A stretch of 64,000 nucleotides of DNA from Mangrovibacterium lignilyticum (GTDB taxonomy: Bacteria; Bacteroidota; Bacteroidia; Bacteroidales; Prolixibacteraceae). Under the pieces are notes generated by a model. The model did no database searches. It had not been told where the DNA came from and was given only the letters and a program-made list of their open reading frames with translations. Location: the NCBI RefSeq assembly GCF_010882175.1, contig NZ_WKLH01000003.1, positions 558,001-622,000 on the forward strand. The letters run 5' to 3'. The stretch's first letter is position 1, and every line of letters starts with the position of its first letter. Both the position numbers and the translations under genes were made by a program. This document shows, piece after piece, positions 53,000 through 62,417 of the stretch.

Positions 53000-54166
53000 A
53001 TGAGCGACAGCAGGTATATGGCACGGGGCGTTTCGGCTTCGAAGGAGGATGTGCACAATGCCATCAAAAACATCGATAAAGGATTGTTCCCCAGAGCATT
53101 TTGCAAGATTATTCCCGATGTGCTGGGCGGTGACCCGGATTGGTGCAACATTATGCACGCCGATGGCGCCGGAACCAAATCATCATTGGCCTATATGTAC
53201 TGGAAAGAAACCGGCGATATTTCGGTGTGGAAAGGTATTGCTCAGGATGCACTGATTATGAATATCGACGATCTGCTGTGCGTTGGTGCGGTTGATAACA
53301 TTCTATTGTCATCTACCATTGGGCGTAACAAAAATAAAATCCCGGGTGACGTGATTGCCGCCATCATTAACGGCACCGATGAGTTGTGCCGCGAGCTTCA
53401 GGAAATGGGGGTTGGTGTTTTCCCAACTGGTGGAGAAACGGCTGATGTGGGCGACTTGGTGCGTACCATCATCGTTGACTCAACCGTAACATGCCGGATG
53501 AAGCGCTCGGATGTGATTGCTGCTGATAACATTCAGGCTGGCGATGTGATCGTTGGTTTGGCGTCGTTTGGACAAGCAACTTACGAAAGAGAATACAACG
53601 GCGGTATGGGTAGTAATGGATTGACTTCTGCTCGTCATGATGTTTTTGCCAACTATTTGGCGGAAAAATATCCGGAAAGTTACGATGCCGAAGTACCGGC
53701 TGATTTGGTTTATTCAGGCTCAAAAAAGCTGACCGATGCGATTGAAGGATTGGGAATTGATGCCGGGAAGCTGGTTTTGTCATCCACACGTACTTATGCG
53801 CCGGTAATTAAGAAAATATTGGACGAACATCGTTCCGAGATTCACGGAATGATTCACTGCTCAGGCGGGGCGCAAACCAAAGTGCTGCACTTTGTTGATG
53901 GTGTTCATGTCATCAAAGACAATATGTTCCCGGTTCCACCGCTATTCAAATTGATTCAGGAAGAATCGAAAACCGAATGGCCCGAGATGTACAAAGTGTT
54001 CAACATGGGACACCGCATGGAGATCTATGTGAAGCCTGAATTGGCTGATGCGATTATGGCGATTTCAAAATCATTTAATATCGATGCTCAGATTGTTGGT
54101 CGGGTAGAAGCCTATGAAGGCAAAAAGCTAACCATCAATTCTGAATTCGGAACGTTTGAATATTAG
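53000..54166 (+). CDS. purM: AIR synthase (phosphoribosylformylglycinamidine cyclo-ligase)
   Basis: 388 residues, about 40 longer than E. coli PurM, as is usual in Bacteroidota. ATP-dependent ring closure making aminoimidazole ribotide, step 5 of purine synthesis. Signatures: HADGAGTKSSLAYMYW, DALIMNIDDLLCVGA, VFPTGGETADVGDLV, VGLASFGQATYEREYN, GMIHCSGGAQTKVLHF and VFNMGHRMEIYV. The substrate-binding glycine-rich loops are intact. It is followed 68 bp later by prfA and then pyrF, perhaps one transcript. Confidence 0.94.
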   Translation: MSDSRYMARGVSASKEDVHNAIKNIDKGLFPRAFCKIIPDVLGGDPDWCNIMHADGAGTKSSLAYMYWKETGDISVWKGIAQDALIMNIDDLLCVGAVDNILLSSTIGRNKNKIPGDVIAAIINGTDELCRELQEMGVGVFPTGGETADVGDLVRTIIVDSTVTCRMKRSDVIAADNIQAGDVIVGLASFGQATYEREYNGGMGSNGLTSARHDVFANYLAEKYPESYDAEVPADLVYSGSKKLTDAIEGLGIDAGKLVLSSTRTYAPVIKKILDEHRSEIHGMIHCSGGAQTKVLHFVDGVHVIKDNMFPVPPLFKLIQEESKTEWPEMYKVFNMGHRMEIYVKPELADAIMAISKSFNIDAQIVGRVEAYEGKKLTINSEFGTFEY

Positions 54167-54234
54167 CGCCTTTCGCGAATAAATAGGGACGTTGGATTTT
54201 GAGATTTTTTAACTTGTAAATAGGAACACATTAT

Positions 54235-55320
54235 ATGGCAGATTATTCATTATTAGAAAGATTCGAGAGCATTCAGTACCGCTTTGACGAGGTAGGGCAG
54301 CAAATTACCGACCCGGCTGTGATGAGCGATATGAAGCGTTACGTGAAGCTGAATCAGGAATACCGCCGGTTGGAGTCTTTGGTTCAAGCTTTCAAAGACT
54401 ATAAAAACCTGATCGACAATATTGAATCGGGTAAGCAGATGCTGGCCGAGGAGAGTGATCCGGATATTCGGGAAATGGCTAAAGAGGAAATTGAGCAAAG
54501 TGAAGAGGCGATTCCTGAAAAGGAAAAGGAAATCAAATTGTTGCTGGTTCCTGCAGATCCTGAAGATGGCAAAAATGCCATTTTGGAAATTCGTGCCGGT
54601 ACCGGTGGAGACGAAGCCAGTATTTTTGCCGGCGATTTGTTCCGTATGTATTCAAAATACTGCGAAAGGAAAGGCTGGCGTCTGGAAGTAACAACGGTGA
54701 ACGAAGGTACTTCCGGTGGATACAAGGAGATTGTAGCTACCGTTACAGGTGAAGGTGTTTACGGAATTATGAAATACGAATCGGGAGTGCACCGCGTACA
54801 ACGGGTTCCGCAGACAGAAACACAGGGCCGTGTGCATACGTCGGCAGCATCGGTTGCTGTTTTGCCTGAAGCAGAAGAGTTTGACATTGAATTGCGAACC
54901 GAAGATATACGTCGTGATGAGTTTTGTTCGTCAGGCCCAGGCGGTCAGTCGGTCAACACGACTTACTCAGCCATTCGTTTGACCCACATTCCAACTGGTA
55001 TTGTGGTACAGTGTCAGGATCAAAAGTCGAAGTTGAAGAACCTCGACAAAGCGATGATTGAATTGCGCTCGCGTATTTATAATATGGAGCACCAGAAATA
55101 TTTGGACGAGATTGCATCGAAACGGAAAACGATGGTTTCTACCGGTGACCGTTCAGCAAAAATACGGACTTACAACTGGCCGCAAGGACGTGTAACTGAT
55201 CACCGGATCAACCTCACGCTTTATAACCTGCAAGCGATCATCAACGGCGACATCGATGAAATTATCGAGAAACTGCAGTTGGAAGAAAACGCAGAAAGAT
55301 TGAAAGAGGCTGAAATTTAA
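54235..55320 (+). CDS. prfA: Peptide chain release factor 1
   Basis: 361 residues. The GGQ motif is in [20 protein letters not shown], and the PxT-type codon-recognition segment is in [18 protein letters not shown]. It terminates translation at UAA and UAG by peptidyl-tRNA hydrolysis. Length and N-terminal helical domain are standard; unlike RF2 there is no programmed frameshift. It ends directly before the pyrF leader. Confidence 0.98.
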   Translation: MADYSLLERFESIQYRFDEVGQQITDPAVMSDMKRYVKLNQEYRRLESLVQAFKDYKNLIDNIESGKQMLAEESDPDIREMAKEEIEQSEEAIPEKEKEIKLLLVPADPEDGKNAILEIRAGTGGDEASIFAGDLFRMYSKYCERKGWRLEVTTVNEGTSGGYKEIVATVTGEGVYGIMKYESGVHRVQRVPQTETQGRVHTSAASVAVLPEAEEFDIELRTEDIRRDEFCSSGPGGQSVNTTYSAIRLTHIPTGIVVQCQDQKSKLKNLDKAMIELRSRIYNMEHQKYLDEIASKRKTMVSTGDRSAKIRTYNWPQGRVTDHRINLTLYNLQAIINGDIDEIIEKLQLEENAERLKEAEI

Positions 55321-55380
55321 TTGGTAATTCCAAAGTGGTCGGGGCAACTTTTAGTTGCCTGTTCACTAAAAAATAGAACA

Positions 55381-56214
55381 ATGAACAAAGAACAACTTTT
55401 CGAACAAATCAAAGCAAAACGCAGCTTTTTGTGTATTGGTTTGGACACTGATATTTTGAAAATTCCGGCTCATCTGAAAGATACATCAGATCCGATTTTC
55501 GCCTTCAACAAAGAAATTATTGATGCTACGCAGGATTTGTGTGTGGCTTACAAACCCAATTTGGCTTTTTACGAAAGTTTGGGCGTTATCGGTTGGACTG
55601 CGCTCGAGAAAACTGTGAATTATATTCGCGAGAAATACCCCGAGCAATTTATCATTGCCGATGCAAAACGCGGTGACATTGGTAATACATCAAACTTGTA
55701 TGCCCGTGCTTTTTTCGATCATATGGATTTCGATGCGGTGACTGTTGCTCCTTACATGGGTGAGGATTCAGTAAAACCTTTCATGACCTATTTGGATCGT
55801 TGGGTGATTTTGCTGGCACTGACATCAAATAAAGGGGCTTTTGATTTCCAGTTTTTGAAAGATGAAGCCAGTGGCGATCAGTTGTACGAAAGTGTGTTGA
55901 AAACCTCGCAGAAATGGGGAACAACCGATAGTATGATGTACGTTGTTGGTGCAACAAAAGCCGAGAGTCTGGAAGGTATTCGCGCTATTGTGCCGGATCA
56001 TTTCTTGCTGGTACCTGGTGTTGGTGCACAAGGAGGTAGTTTGGAAGAAGTGGCTAAATACGGAATGAACGATCAATGTGGTTTGTTGGTGAATTCGTCA
56101 CGCGCCATTATTTATGCGTCAAACGAGGAAGATTTTGCAGAAAAGGCTCGCGAGTCAGCCATGAATGTCCAAGTGGACATGGAAGAATTGTTGTTAGAAG
56201 CTGACCTCTTATAG
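55381..56214 (+). CDS. pyrF: Orotidine 5'-phosphate decarboxylase
   Basis: About 277 residues, starting at the ATG at 55381; the frame is open from 55321, but the upstream 20 codons are non-conserved leader. Type 2 (longer) Pyr[26 protein letters not shown], the catalytic [19 protein letters not shown] (Asp-Lys-x-x-Asp), and [12 protein letters not shown] for phosphate binding. Decarboxylates OMP to UMP, the last step of pyrimidine synthesis. It sits 60 bp after prfA. Confidence 0.96.
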   Translation: MNKEQLFEQIKAKRSFLCIGLDTDILKIPAHLKDTSDPIFAFNKEIIDATQDLCVAYKPNLAFYESLGVIGWTALEKTVNYIREKYPEQFIIADAKRGDIGNTSNLYARAFFDHMDFDAVTVAPYMGEDSVKPFMTYLDRWVILLALTSNKGAFDFQFLKDEASGDQLYESVLKTSQKWGTTDSMMYVVGATKAESLEGIRAIVPDHFLLVPGVGAQGGSLEEVAKYGMNDQCGLLVNSSRAIIYASNEEDFAEKARESAMNVQVDMEELLLEADLL

Positions 56215-56290
56215 AAGCTTAAAAATAGTTGAACGATTATTATTTTTCCAGGTCGTCGACCTTAAATGTTTATAATCAATCATAATCATG

Positions 56291-56322
56291 CCCGGAGTTC
56301 TTTGTTGAGCTTCGGGTTTTTT
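56291..56322 (+). terminator. pyrF terminator
   Basis: CCCGGAG (56291-56297) and CTTCGGG (56310-56316) form a 7-bp stem with one G-T pair, then TTTTTT. It ends just before the convergent VTT-domain gene. Confidence 0.75.
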
Positions 56323-56325
56323 GTT

Positions 56326-56853
56326 TCAGAAAAAAAGGATCGACATCAACAGATATTTGACCACCAGTCCCATTAAGCTGTAAAAAACGGCTTGCCTTAA
56401 AGGATGTTTTAACATGCCGGCTGCAAGCAAAATAATGGGTGAGGAAAGTGGTAGCAGGTTGAACAGGAAAATGGCAATATTGCCGTATCGTCGGATTTCG
56501 TCTTCCGCTTTTTCGTAACGTCGGCGGCCAACCAGCTTGTCAATAAAGCGCGTGCTCAACGAGCGGCCGATATAATAGTCCACCAGTTGTGCTCCAATTC
56601 CCGTCGATATTGCGACGACATTCAAAAGGAAAATACCTAAGTGTGCATGCAGGTAATAAATAAACGCCAATTCCACCGGCATCACCAGGAAAAAGAGGTA
56701 GCCCGAAAAATTGATAATAGCAAAAGAAATAAGACTTACTTTTGTGACCCCGTAAATCTCGCGCCCAATAGTTGCCGAGGCGATGGTAATGGCGATTGCT
56801 GCACAGAATACAACAACAATAATACGTTTAATATGGACTTTCCCAACATTCAC
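56326..56853 (-). CDS. VTT-domain (DedA/YqaA-like) membrane protein
   Basis: 175 residues, about five hydrophobic segments. The VTT (SNARE-associated) core shows as VMPVELAFIYYLHAHLGIFL, GIGAQLVDYYIGRSLSTRFI and YGNIAIFLFNLLPLSSPIILLAAGM, the last two containing the conserved reentrant-loop residues. The DedA superfamily includes lipid-headgroup (undecaprenyl phosphate, phosphatidylethanolamine) flippases; this short form is closest to the YqaA-like group and its lipid is unknown. Monocistronic, convergent with pyrF. Confidence 0.85.
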   Translation of the reverse strand: MNVGKVHIKRIIVVVFCAAIAITIASATIGREIYGVTKVSLISFAIINFSGYLFFLVMPVELAFIYYLHAHLGIFLLNVVAISTGIGAQLVDYYIGRSLSTRFIDKLVGRRRYEKAEDEIRRYGNIAIFLFNLLPLSSPIILLAAGMLKHPLRQAVFYSLMGLVVKYLLMSILFF

Positions 56854-56952
56854 AGTTTTGGCTTTTAGGTTCTATATTAAAGTTACCAGCTTTTCGGCAA
56901 AATACCAGCTTTTTCGCCTGTGTTTTATTCGGTGTTGACTTAAAGAATGTGA

Positions 56953-57834
56953 TTAATTTACCCGTCTTGTTCCCGCGAAATTTTCGCGATATTCACTGGG
57001 GGTGCTGTCTTTGTATTTTTTGAAGATGCGATTGAAGTTCGCTTGGTTGTTAAATCCGCAAAACCAGGCTATTTCCGAAATGCTGTGTTTGTTCTCGATA
57101 AGCAGGCGGCTGGCAAATCCGATGCGGGTATCGTTCAGGAACTCTACAAAAGACTTACCGGTACGTTGTTTCATGAAACGGCCAAAGGTCACTTCAGTCA
57201 TATTTACCAGTCCGGCAACTTCCGACACTTTTATTTTGTGCATGTAATTTTGCTGCACGTAAAGCAATACGGTTTTTATTTTTTCGCTGTTGTAAAAATC
57301 TTCATCCTGATCGTTCAGTGAACTAAGAATCAGTTGGTCAGGAGAGTTTCCTAATTCATGAAGGAGTTCTATTAATTCAATAAGCGAATGAAATCCATCC
57401 AATGACGCCATGCGTTCGATCATTGGCTGTACTTTTTGTATTGTTCCCGCGGAAAATGCGACTCCGGCTTTAGCCCTTTCGAGTAGCTTTTGAATGGGGA
57501 GCATGATATTGCGATTTAGTAAATCGGCCTGAAGTAAATCGCGGTGAAACTGGATGGTTACTTCATGGATCGCATCAGAGGTACATTCGCCTTGTTGCCA
57601 GCCATGTTGGAGGTTGGGCCCTGTCAGCACCAGTTCCAGCTCGTTTATTTGACTCAGGTGATTGCCAACAATGCGGGTAGCTTTTGGCGCTCTGGAGATG
57701 TAATTCAACTCATACTCGGGGTGAAAGTGTACCGGAAAGTCAAATTTTTGCTTCATGCGGTCAAAGACCAGCAAGCAGTCGTTCGTTGATAATGGGGTGA
57801 TTTCGCGATGTATCTGCGGATTTGTGATTGACAT
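56953..57834 (-). CDS. AraC-family transcriptional regulator
   Basis: 293 residues. An N-terminal cupin-like sensor (about 15-150: DFPVHFHPEYELNYI, LVLTGPNLQHGWQQGE) precedes a C-terminal double helix-turn-helix (about 188-288: KIKVSEVAGLVNMTEVTFGR, SISEIAWFCGFNNQANFNRI, FKKYKDSTPSEYR). Cupin-type AraC proteins usually sense a carbohydrate. No target operon is adjacent on either side. The ATG is only 7 bp downstream of a perfect -7 box, so the transcript may be leaderless. Confidence 0.92.
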   Translation of the reverse strand: MSITNPQIHREITPLSTNDCLLVFDRMKQKFDFPVHFHPEYELNYISRAPKATRIVGNHLSQINELELVLTGPNLQHGWQQGECTSDAIHEVTIQFHRDLLQADLLNRNIMLPIQKLLERAKAGVAFSAGTIQKVQPMIERMASLDGFHSLIELIELLHELGNSPDQLILSSLNDQDEDFYNSEKIKTVLLYVQQNYMHKIKVSEVAGLVNMTEVTFGRFMKQRTGKSFVEFLNDTRIGFASRLLIENKHSISEIAWFCGFNNQANFNRIFKKYKDSTPSEYRENFAGTRRVN

Positions 57835-57841
57835 GCTGTTG

Positions 57842-57849
57842 CAAAAGTA
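57842..57849 (-). promoter_or_regulatory. -7 element of the AraC regulator gene
   Basis: Minus-strand TACTTTTG with 7 bp to the ATG at 57834. The transcription start expected about 6-7 bp downstream coincides with the start codon. No clear TTTG -33 box. Confidence 0.45.
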
Positions 57850-58062
57850 TTGAATAATGATAAAATAGTATTCTTTGATTTCAAAGTTAAGATCTATTTT
57901 TGAGTTGTTGTAATGCTTGATAGATGAAGTTTTTGGATAGATCTGTTTTGTGATGTTCCAATAATTAGTTTATGGTAGTGTATTATAATGATTAGATTGT
58001 ACTGCCGATTAAGGCCTATAAACCCAATTTACCTATTGCATTAACACAATAAGAATTTGTGT

Positions 58063-58097
58063 AAGCCTGCGTCACCCAACACACGCAGGCTTTTTTT
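58063..58097 (+). terminator. Orphan Rho-independent terminator
   Basis: AAGCCTGCGT (58063-58072) pairs with ACGCAGGCTT (58083-58092), perfect 10-bp stem, 10-nt loop, then TTTTT. No plus-strand protein gene lies upstream in this gap. Confidence 0.8.
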
Positions 58098-58185
58098 ATT
58101 GGAACTGTTCTGTAACTACTTCAGAGGCACTTGATTTTGATGTCGTATTTGTCTAACTTTAGTTAAATAGATTGAAACAGAACCA

Positions 58186-59487
58186 ATGAATGAATTTTTC
58201 CTTCAATTTTTGTGGAAACATCGCCTTTTTGACTCCGATTCACTTATCACCAGTTCAGGACTTCCAATACAGGTTTTGTCTCCGGGCTTTCAAAATTCAG
58301 ATGCGGGGCCCGATTTTTTCAATGCGCGTTTGAAGATTGGTGACACCACCTGGGCAGGCAATGTCGAGATTCATCTGCGCGCGAGCGATTGGAAGAAACA
58401 CAAGCACGAGCAAGATGCCGCCTATGATAATGTGATTCTACATGTCGTTAAGGAAGATGATGAATTGATTCGAAATTCGAAAGGCGAGTCTGTAGAGTGT
58501 ACTTGTTTGTCGTATCCGGAAGAGTTGGAATCTAACTACGAGAATTTGCTTCGGTCGAACAGTTGGATCCCATGTGCCAAATCAATTCATCGGGTTCCGC
58601 CAATTACATTACAAATTTGGTATCATGCTTTAATGGTTGAGCGTTTGGAGCAGAAAACCGGCGAAATCGTGATGCGTTTGGAGCAAAATAAAAACGATTG
58701 GAATGAAACGTTTTACCAATTTCTGGCGCGCAATTTTGGATTCAAAACAAATTCGCTTCCGTTTGAATTACTCGCCAAGGCATTACCATTATCGGTTTTG
58801 GCAAAGCATAAAAATGACTTGTTTCAATTAGAAGCTTTGCTTTTCGGAACGTCAGGTTTGTTGAATGAGGAATTGGTGGGGGATGATTATTTTATTGCGC
58901 TGCGTCGGGAGTTTTCCTTCTTGTATAAAAAGTATAAGCTGAAACCACTTGAAGGTCACTTGTGGAAGTTTCTGCGTTTGCGGCCGGTCAATTTTCCAAC
59001 TGTTCGAATTGCGCAGTTTGCACAGTTGATTCATCAATCTTCAGCCTTATTCTCCCACTTAATTGAAATGGGAAAGCTCGCTGACATCAAGCAATTGTTT
59101 CAGTTGGAAGCTTCGGATTACTGGCAAACACATTATAAGTTCAATAAAGAGTCTAAAAAGCAGCTGAAGCATTTGGGCGATTCATCATTTCATAATTTGG
59201 TTATCAATACCCTCGTTCCTTTCTTGTTCGTTTACGGCGACTATCATCAAAAGCAAAATTTGAAAGATTTGGCGTTAGCTTATATGGAGCAGATTCCCGC
59301 TGAGCAGAATTCAATTTTGACAAACTGGGGTGAACTCGGCATTTCGGCACGTTCCGCATTCGATAGTCAGGCGCTCATTCAATTGAAGAATTCGTACTGC
59401 AATGCCAAAAAATGTTTAAATTGCCCTGTAGGAATGAAGTTAATCAATCAAAGCAGCCAGGATAAACATGAGTCAGTCGTCGAATAA
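58186..59487 (+). CDS. DUF2851 family protein
   Basis: 433 residues. Matches DUF2851, a family widespread in Bacteroidota: NEFFLQFLWKHRLFDSDSLI, PGFQNSDAGPDFFNARLKIG, WAGNVEIHLRASDWKKHKHE and AYDNVILHVVKEDD in the N-terminal half, then a helical C-terminal half ending with a CNAKKCLNCPVG cysteine cluster that could bind metal. The DAGPDF and EIHL segments look like a nuclease-type beta-sheet core (inference). No signal peptide. It overlaps the next gene by 20 bp, so the two are translationally coupled. Confidence 0.87.
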   Translation: MNEFFLQFLWKHRLFDSDSLITSSGLPIQVLSPGFQNSDAGPDFFNARLKIGDTTWAGNVEIHLRASDWKKHKHEQDAAYDNVILHVVKEDDELIRNSKGESVECTCLSYPEELESNYENLLRSNSWIPCAKSIHRVPPITLQIWYHALMVERLEQKTGEIVMRLEQNKNDWNETFYQFLARNFGFKTNSLPFELLAKALPLSVLAKHKNDLFQLEALLFGTSGLLNEELVGDDYFIALRREFSFLYKKYKLKPLEGHLWKFLRLRPVNFPTVRIAQFAQLIHQSSALFSHLIEMGKLADIKQLFQLEASDYWQTHYKFNKESKKQLKHLGDSSFHNLVINTLVPFLFVYGDYHQKQNLKDLALAYMEQIPAEQNSILTNWGELGISARSAFDSQALIQLKNSYCNAKKCLNCPVGMKLINQSSQDKHESVVE

Positions 59488-60502
59488 ATTTCAGGATGTA
59501 TCCAACCGGACGCTTCGTGTTGGTATTCTGCTGTTGTTTTCCATGTTGACAATTGGAACAACGGCGTACATGTACCTGGAGGATTATTCCCTGATCGATG
59601 CTTTTTTTATGACCATTATAACGATCTCGACGGTTGGCTTTAGCGAAGTTCATCCGTTGAGCGATTTGGGCAAAATATTTACTTCGGCGTTGATTATTAC
59701 CAGTTTGGGGAGTTTGGCCTATGTTGGATCCAACTTGGCTCGTTTTGTATTCGACGGCGAATTAGTTAATTATTTAAAAACATATCGGGTGGATAAGAAG
59801 ATTCAAAAACTGAAAGACCATGTCATCATTATTGGCTTTGGTCGGAACGGCGAACAGGTTGCCATGGAGCTTCGCGATCACGGGCTCGATTTTGTAATTG
59901 TAGACAAACGAGACAATGTGATTGGCCGGATTCGGGAAGACGAAGAATTACTTTACATTAAAGGTGATGCGACTCATGAAGACGTGTTGAAGCAAGCAGG
60001 TGTCGATTACGCAAAGGCACTGATTGCCACCACTCCGAATGATGCCGACAATGTATTTGTCGCTTTGACGGCCAGAAGTATGAATCCCAGTCTGAAGATT
60101 GTGAGCCGGGCTTCTGAAATGGAATCTGTCTCGAAGCTAAAACGGGCCGGTGTTACCAATGTTATCATGCCCGAACGTATTGGAGGCCAGCGCATGGCTA
60201 AACTGATTACCCAACCTGATGTTGTTGAGTTTCTGGAATATATTCTGCTCCAGCATAGTAAGGATGTAAGTCTGGAAGAGATCAGTTGTACGAATATGGC
60301 TGATTGCTTTGTTAATCACTCCATTTTGGAATTAAAAACGAAAGACCTTTCAGGGATTAATATTGTTGGGATTAAGATTAGTGGTGCCAAGTATATTTTT
60401 AATCCCTCATCTGAATTGACATTGAGTCGGGGGGACCAGTTATTTGTGTTGGGTTCGCCGGAGCAGATAAAGGAGTTTCGGCATTTGCTCGAAAGAGGAT
60501 AA
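59468..60502 (+). CDS. Two-TM potassium channel with RCK (TrkA-N/TrkA-C) domains
   Basis: 344 residues. Two membrane helices flank a pore whose filter reads ITISTVGFSEVHPLS, with Ser in the place of the third filter glycine of TVGFGE. A TrkA-N (RCK) domain (about 115-235) has the Rossmann VIIIGFGRNGEQVAMELRDH and acidic IVDKRDN. TrkA-C follows (about 260-344, GINIVGIKISGAKYIFNPSS). It is likely a ligand- or nucleotide-gated K+ channel. It overlaps DUF2851, a pairing that may reflect a shared regulatory role. Confidence 0.92.
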   Translation: MSQSSNKFQDVSNRTLRVGILLLFSMLTIGTTAYMYLEDYSLIDAFFMTIITISTVGFSEVHPLSDLGKIFTSALIITSLGSLAYVGSNLARFVFDGELVNYLKTYRVDKKIQKLKDHVIIIGFGRNGEQVAMELRDHGLDFVIVDKRDNVIGRIREDEELLYIKGDATHEDVLKQAGVDYAKALIATTPNDADNVFVALTARSMNPSLKIVSRASEMESVSKLKRAGVTNVIMPERIGGQRMAKLITQPDVVEFLEYILLQHSKDVSLEEISCTNMADCFVNHSILELKTKDLSGINIVGIKISGAKYIFNPSSELTLSRGDQLFVLGSPEQIKEFRHLLERG

Positions 60503-60599
60503 TCGGTTACATTTACAGCCTTGAGATACCGGCTTGTGCGTTGGTTAAACCAGCTACGACCGGTAATCGCCCATTAACTAAGACCGCTAAACGAACTAC

Positions 60600-61181
60600 A
60601 TGGGAGCAAACGAAAAAGAAATCTTTCGTAAGATGTGCCGTGGTGATGAAGGTGCTTTTGAATATTTTTTCAAGAAGTATTATCATCGTTTGTACAGCTA
60701 TTCACTAGAAATTCTGAAAGATGGTCTTGCCGCAGAAGAAATCGTAGAGGAGCTCTACACCTCAATTTGGGAGAAGCGCAGCCAGATTGAACTTCAAAGC
60801 TCACCCGGAGCTTATTTGTTTAAGACAGCTTACAATCATTGTTTGAACCAAATCAAGCATAAAAAGGTAGAAGACAAATACTACAGTTATTTTAAAAATC
60901 AACTCGCTATCGCCGATCTCGAAATCGCAAACAATAGCTACCCCTTGTCGACCTTAATAGAAAGAGAATTTGAGGCGAGTTTGGAGAAGTCGATCGAAAA
61001 ACTTCCCGATCAATGTCAGCAGATTTTCCGCATGAGCCGTTTAGAGGGCAGAAAAAATCAGGAGATTGCTGAAAAATTGAAAATTTCTGTCAATACGGTT
61101 AAGACTCAATTGCAGAGGGCTTTAGCTCGGGTCCGAAAGGATCTTAAGCATTATTTCGTTGTTTTATTTTTCAGAACGTAA
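60600..61181 (+). CDS. ECF-type RNA polymerase sigma factor (Bacteroidota family)
   Basis: 193 residues. Region 2: GDEGAFEYFFKKYYHRLYSY with AAEEIVEELYTSIWEKRSQI. Region 4: LPDQCQQIFRMSRLEGRKNQEIAEKLKISVNTVKTQLQRALARVRK, a typical DNA-binding helix-turn-helix. It directs transcription of the downstream receptor locus when the FecR-type anti-sigma is switched. It lies 65 bp before the fecR-like gene. Confidence 0.94.
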   Translation: MGANEKEIFRKMCRGDEGAFEYFFKKYYHRLYSYSLEILKDGLAAEEIVEELYTSIWEKRSQIELQSSPGAYLFKTAYNHCLNQIKHKKVEDKYYSYFKNQLAIADLEIANNSYPLSTLIEREFEASLEKSIEKLPDQCQQIFRMSRLEGRKNQEIAEKLKISVNTVKTQLQRALARVRKDLKHYFVVLFFRT

Positions 61182-61246
61182 GATTTTTGTCACCCCGATC
61201 GGCTCGTTAGTTGTCATATCCTACAAAACCACCTAACTAAGTTTTC

Positions 61247-62284
61247 ATGGAAGAGTTGATCTTAAAATATCTTCAGGGTGAAGCCTCTTACGAGGAAGGC
61301 CTCCGGGTGTTGGAATGGCTACAGGCTGACCCCGAAAATTTCAGATCATTTGAAGAGCTTAGAGATGCCTGGTTTGCTGCCGGAATCATTCGCAATATTC
61401 CCGAAATCAATGTTGAGCAGCAATACAACAAACTACATAATAAATTAAATCCGGCGCAGTCAAAAACGATTCGTGTCACTTTCAGTCGTTTACCAGAATG
61501 GCTCAAAATAGCAGCGGTTTTCGTTCTCGCGTTCTTGATGGGAGCCATGGCGATCAATCTCCGGAACAATCATGCGATCGGTTCTCCGTCACCTTATGTG
61601 CTTGAAGCTCCTTATGGTGCCAAAATTAAAATGGATCTGGGCGATGGGACACGTGTTTGGTTAAATGCGGGGAGTAAGCTGAGTTATTCGAACAGTTTTA
61701 ATTCAAATAACCGGAATGTTACACTGTCGGGCGAAGCTTATTTTCAAGTTGCGAAGAATAAGAAGCTGCCATTTATTGTTCAGGCAGGGCAAGTTAAGGT
61801 AAAAGCCGTTGGAACAGCATTCAATGTGAAGGCGTATGCTGATGAGGATAAACTGGAGGCGACCCTGGTAGAAGGGACGATTGAGTTGAGTCAAGGGGGT
61901 GATAAACAGATGCTAATGCCCAGGCAGATGATAACCATTGATCGCCCAAATGCGTTAACGGGAAAAATGAAGTATCAAATTGCCACTAACGTGAATACAG
62001 ATATCTATACCTCGTGGATAGGGAAAAGGTGGATTTTTGAACGTGAGAATATGCTTGATTTCGCTAAGAAATTGGAACGACGCTATGATGTTCGAATTTC
62101 AATTGAAGATGAGAGACTAACGACCTATAAAATCACAGGATCGATTGAACAACAAACCTTGGGGCAGTTACTCAGCGCCCTTCAACTAACAATACCTTTA
62201 AGCTATAAAATTCAGGATGACGAGGTTGTCCTGACTATTAATGAGAAGTTGAAACGGGAGTATGAACCTCTAATTAAAAAGTAA
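61247..62284 (+). CDS. FecR-family anti-sigma factor
   Basis: 345 residues. A cytoplasmic N-terminus (1-82, LILKYLQGEASYEEGLRVLEW) that holds the sigma factor, one membrane helix (about 88-107, IAAVFVLAFLMGAMAINL), a periplasmic FecR domain (about 118-220, TRVWLNAGSKLSYSNSF, VTLSGEAYFQVAKNKKLPF, VKAVGTAFNVKAY), and a DUF4974 C-terminal domain (about 270-345, TYKITGSIEQQTLGQLLSAL) that resembles an STN fold. It should receive the signal from the STN domain of the following receptor. Confidence 0.94.
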   Translation: MEELILKYLQGEASYEEGLRVLEWLQADPENFRSFEELRDAWFAAGIIRNIPEINVEQQYNKLHNKLNPAQSKTIRVTFSRLPEWLKIAAVFVLAFLMGAMAINLRNNHAIGSPSPYVLEAPYGAKIKMDLGDGTRVWLNAGSKLSYSNSFNSNNRNVTLSGEAYFQVAKNKKLPFIVQAGQVKVKAVGTAFNVKAYADEDKLEATLVEGTIELSQGGDKQMLMPRQMITIDRPNALTGKMKYQIATNVNTDIYTSWIGKRWIFERENMLDFAKKLERRYDVRISIEDERLTTYKITGSIEQQTLGQLLSALQLTIPLSYKIQDDEVVLTINEKLKREYEPLIKK

Positions 62285-62417
62285 TTGATCTATGAAATAA
62301 TCTAAAAAAAAATGGGAGATTGCTCTCCCATCAGTTAAAATTCTTAACCAAACCAGTTGAGGTGTTCTTGGCGGTTCCCCTCAAGCAAGTTGTTTAACTC
62401 ATTAACAATGCTAAATT
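62285..62417. other. fecR-susC intergenic region with hairpin
   Basis: 133 bp. TGGGAGA (62313-62319) and TCTCCCA (62324-62330) form a perfect 7-bp stem with a 4-nt loop, preceded by an A-run. It could mark the end of the regulator transcript or a processing site. The receptor promoter probably lies after it; no TAnnTTTG box is visible, as expected if the ECF factor is used. Confidence 0.45.

Larger units (their letters stand above)
57835..58185. other. Intergenic region with orphan terminator and possible small RNA
   Basis: 351 bp without a protein gene between divergent neighbours. It contains the AraC -7 box on the minus strand (57849-57842) and, on the plus strand, TTTG (57874-57877), 17 bp, TATTTTTG (57895-57902). 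The strong hairpin at 58063-58097 would end a transcript of roughly 190 nt starting near 57910. No ORF lies inside, so a non-coding RNA is possible. Confidence 0.45.

Noticed and set aside
56250-56262. Palindrome AGGTCGTCGACCT after pyrF
   Set aside because: Very short with almost no loop and no T-run; the real terminator is the hairpin at 56291-56322.
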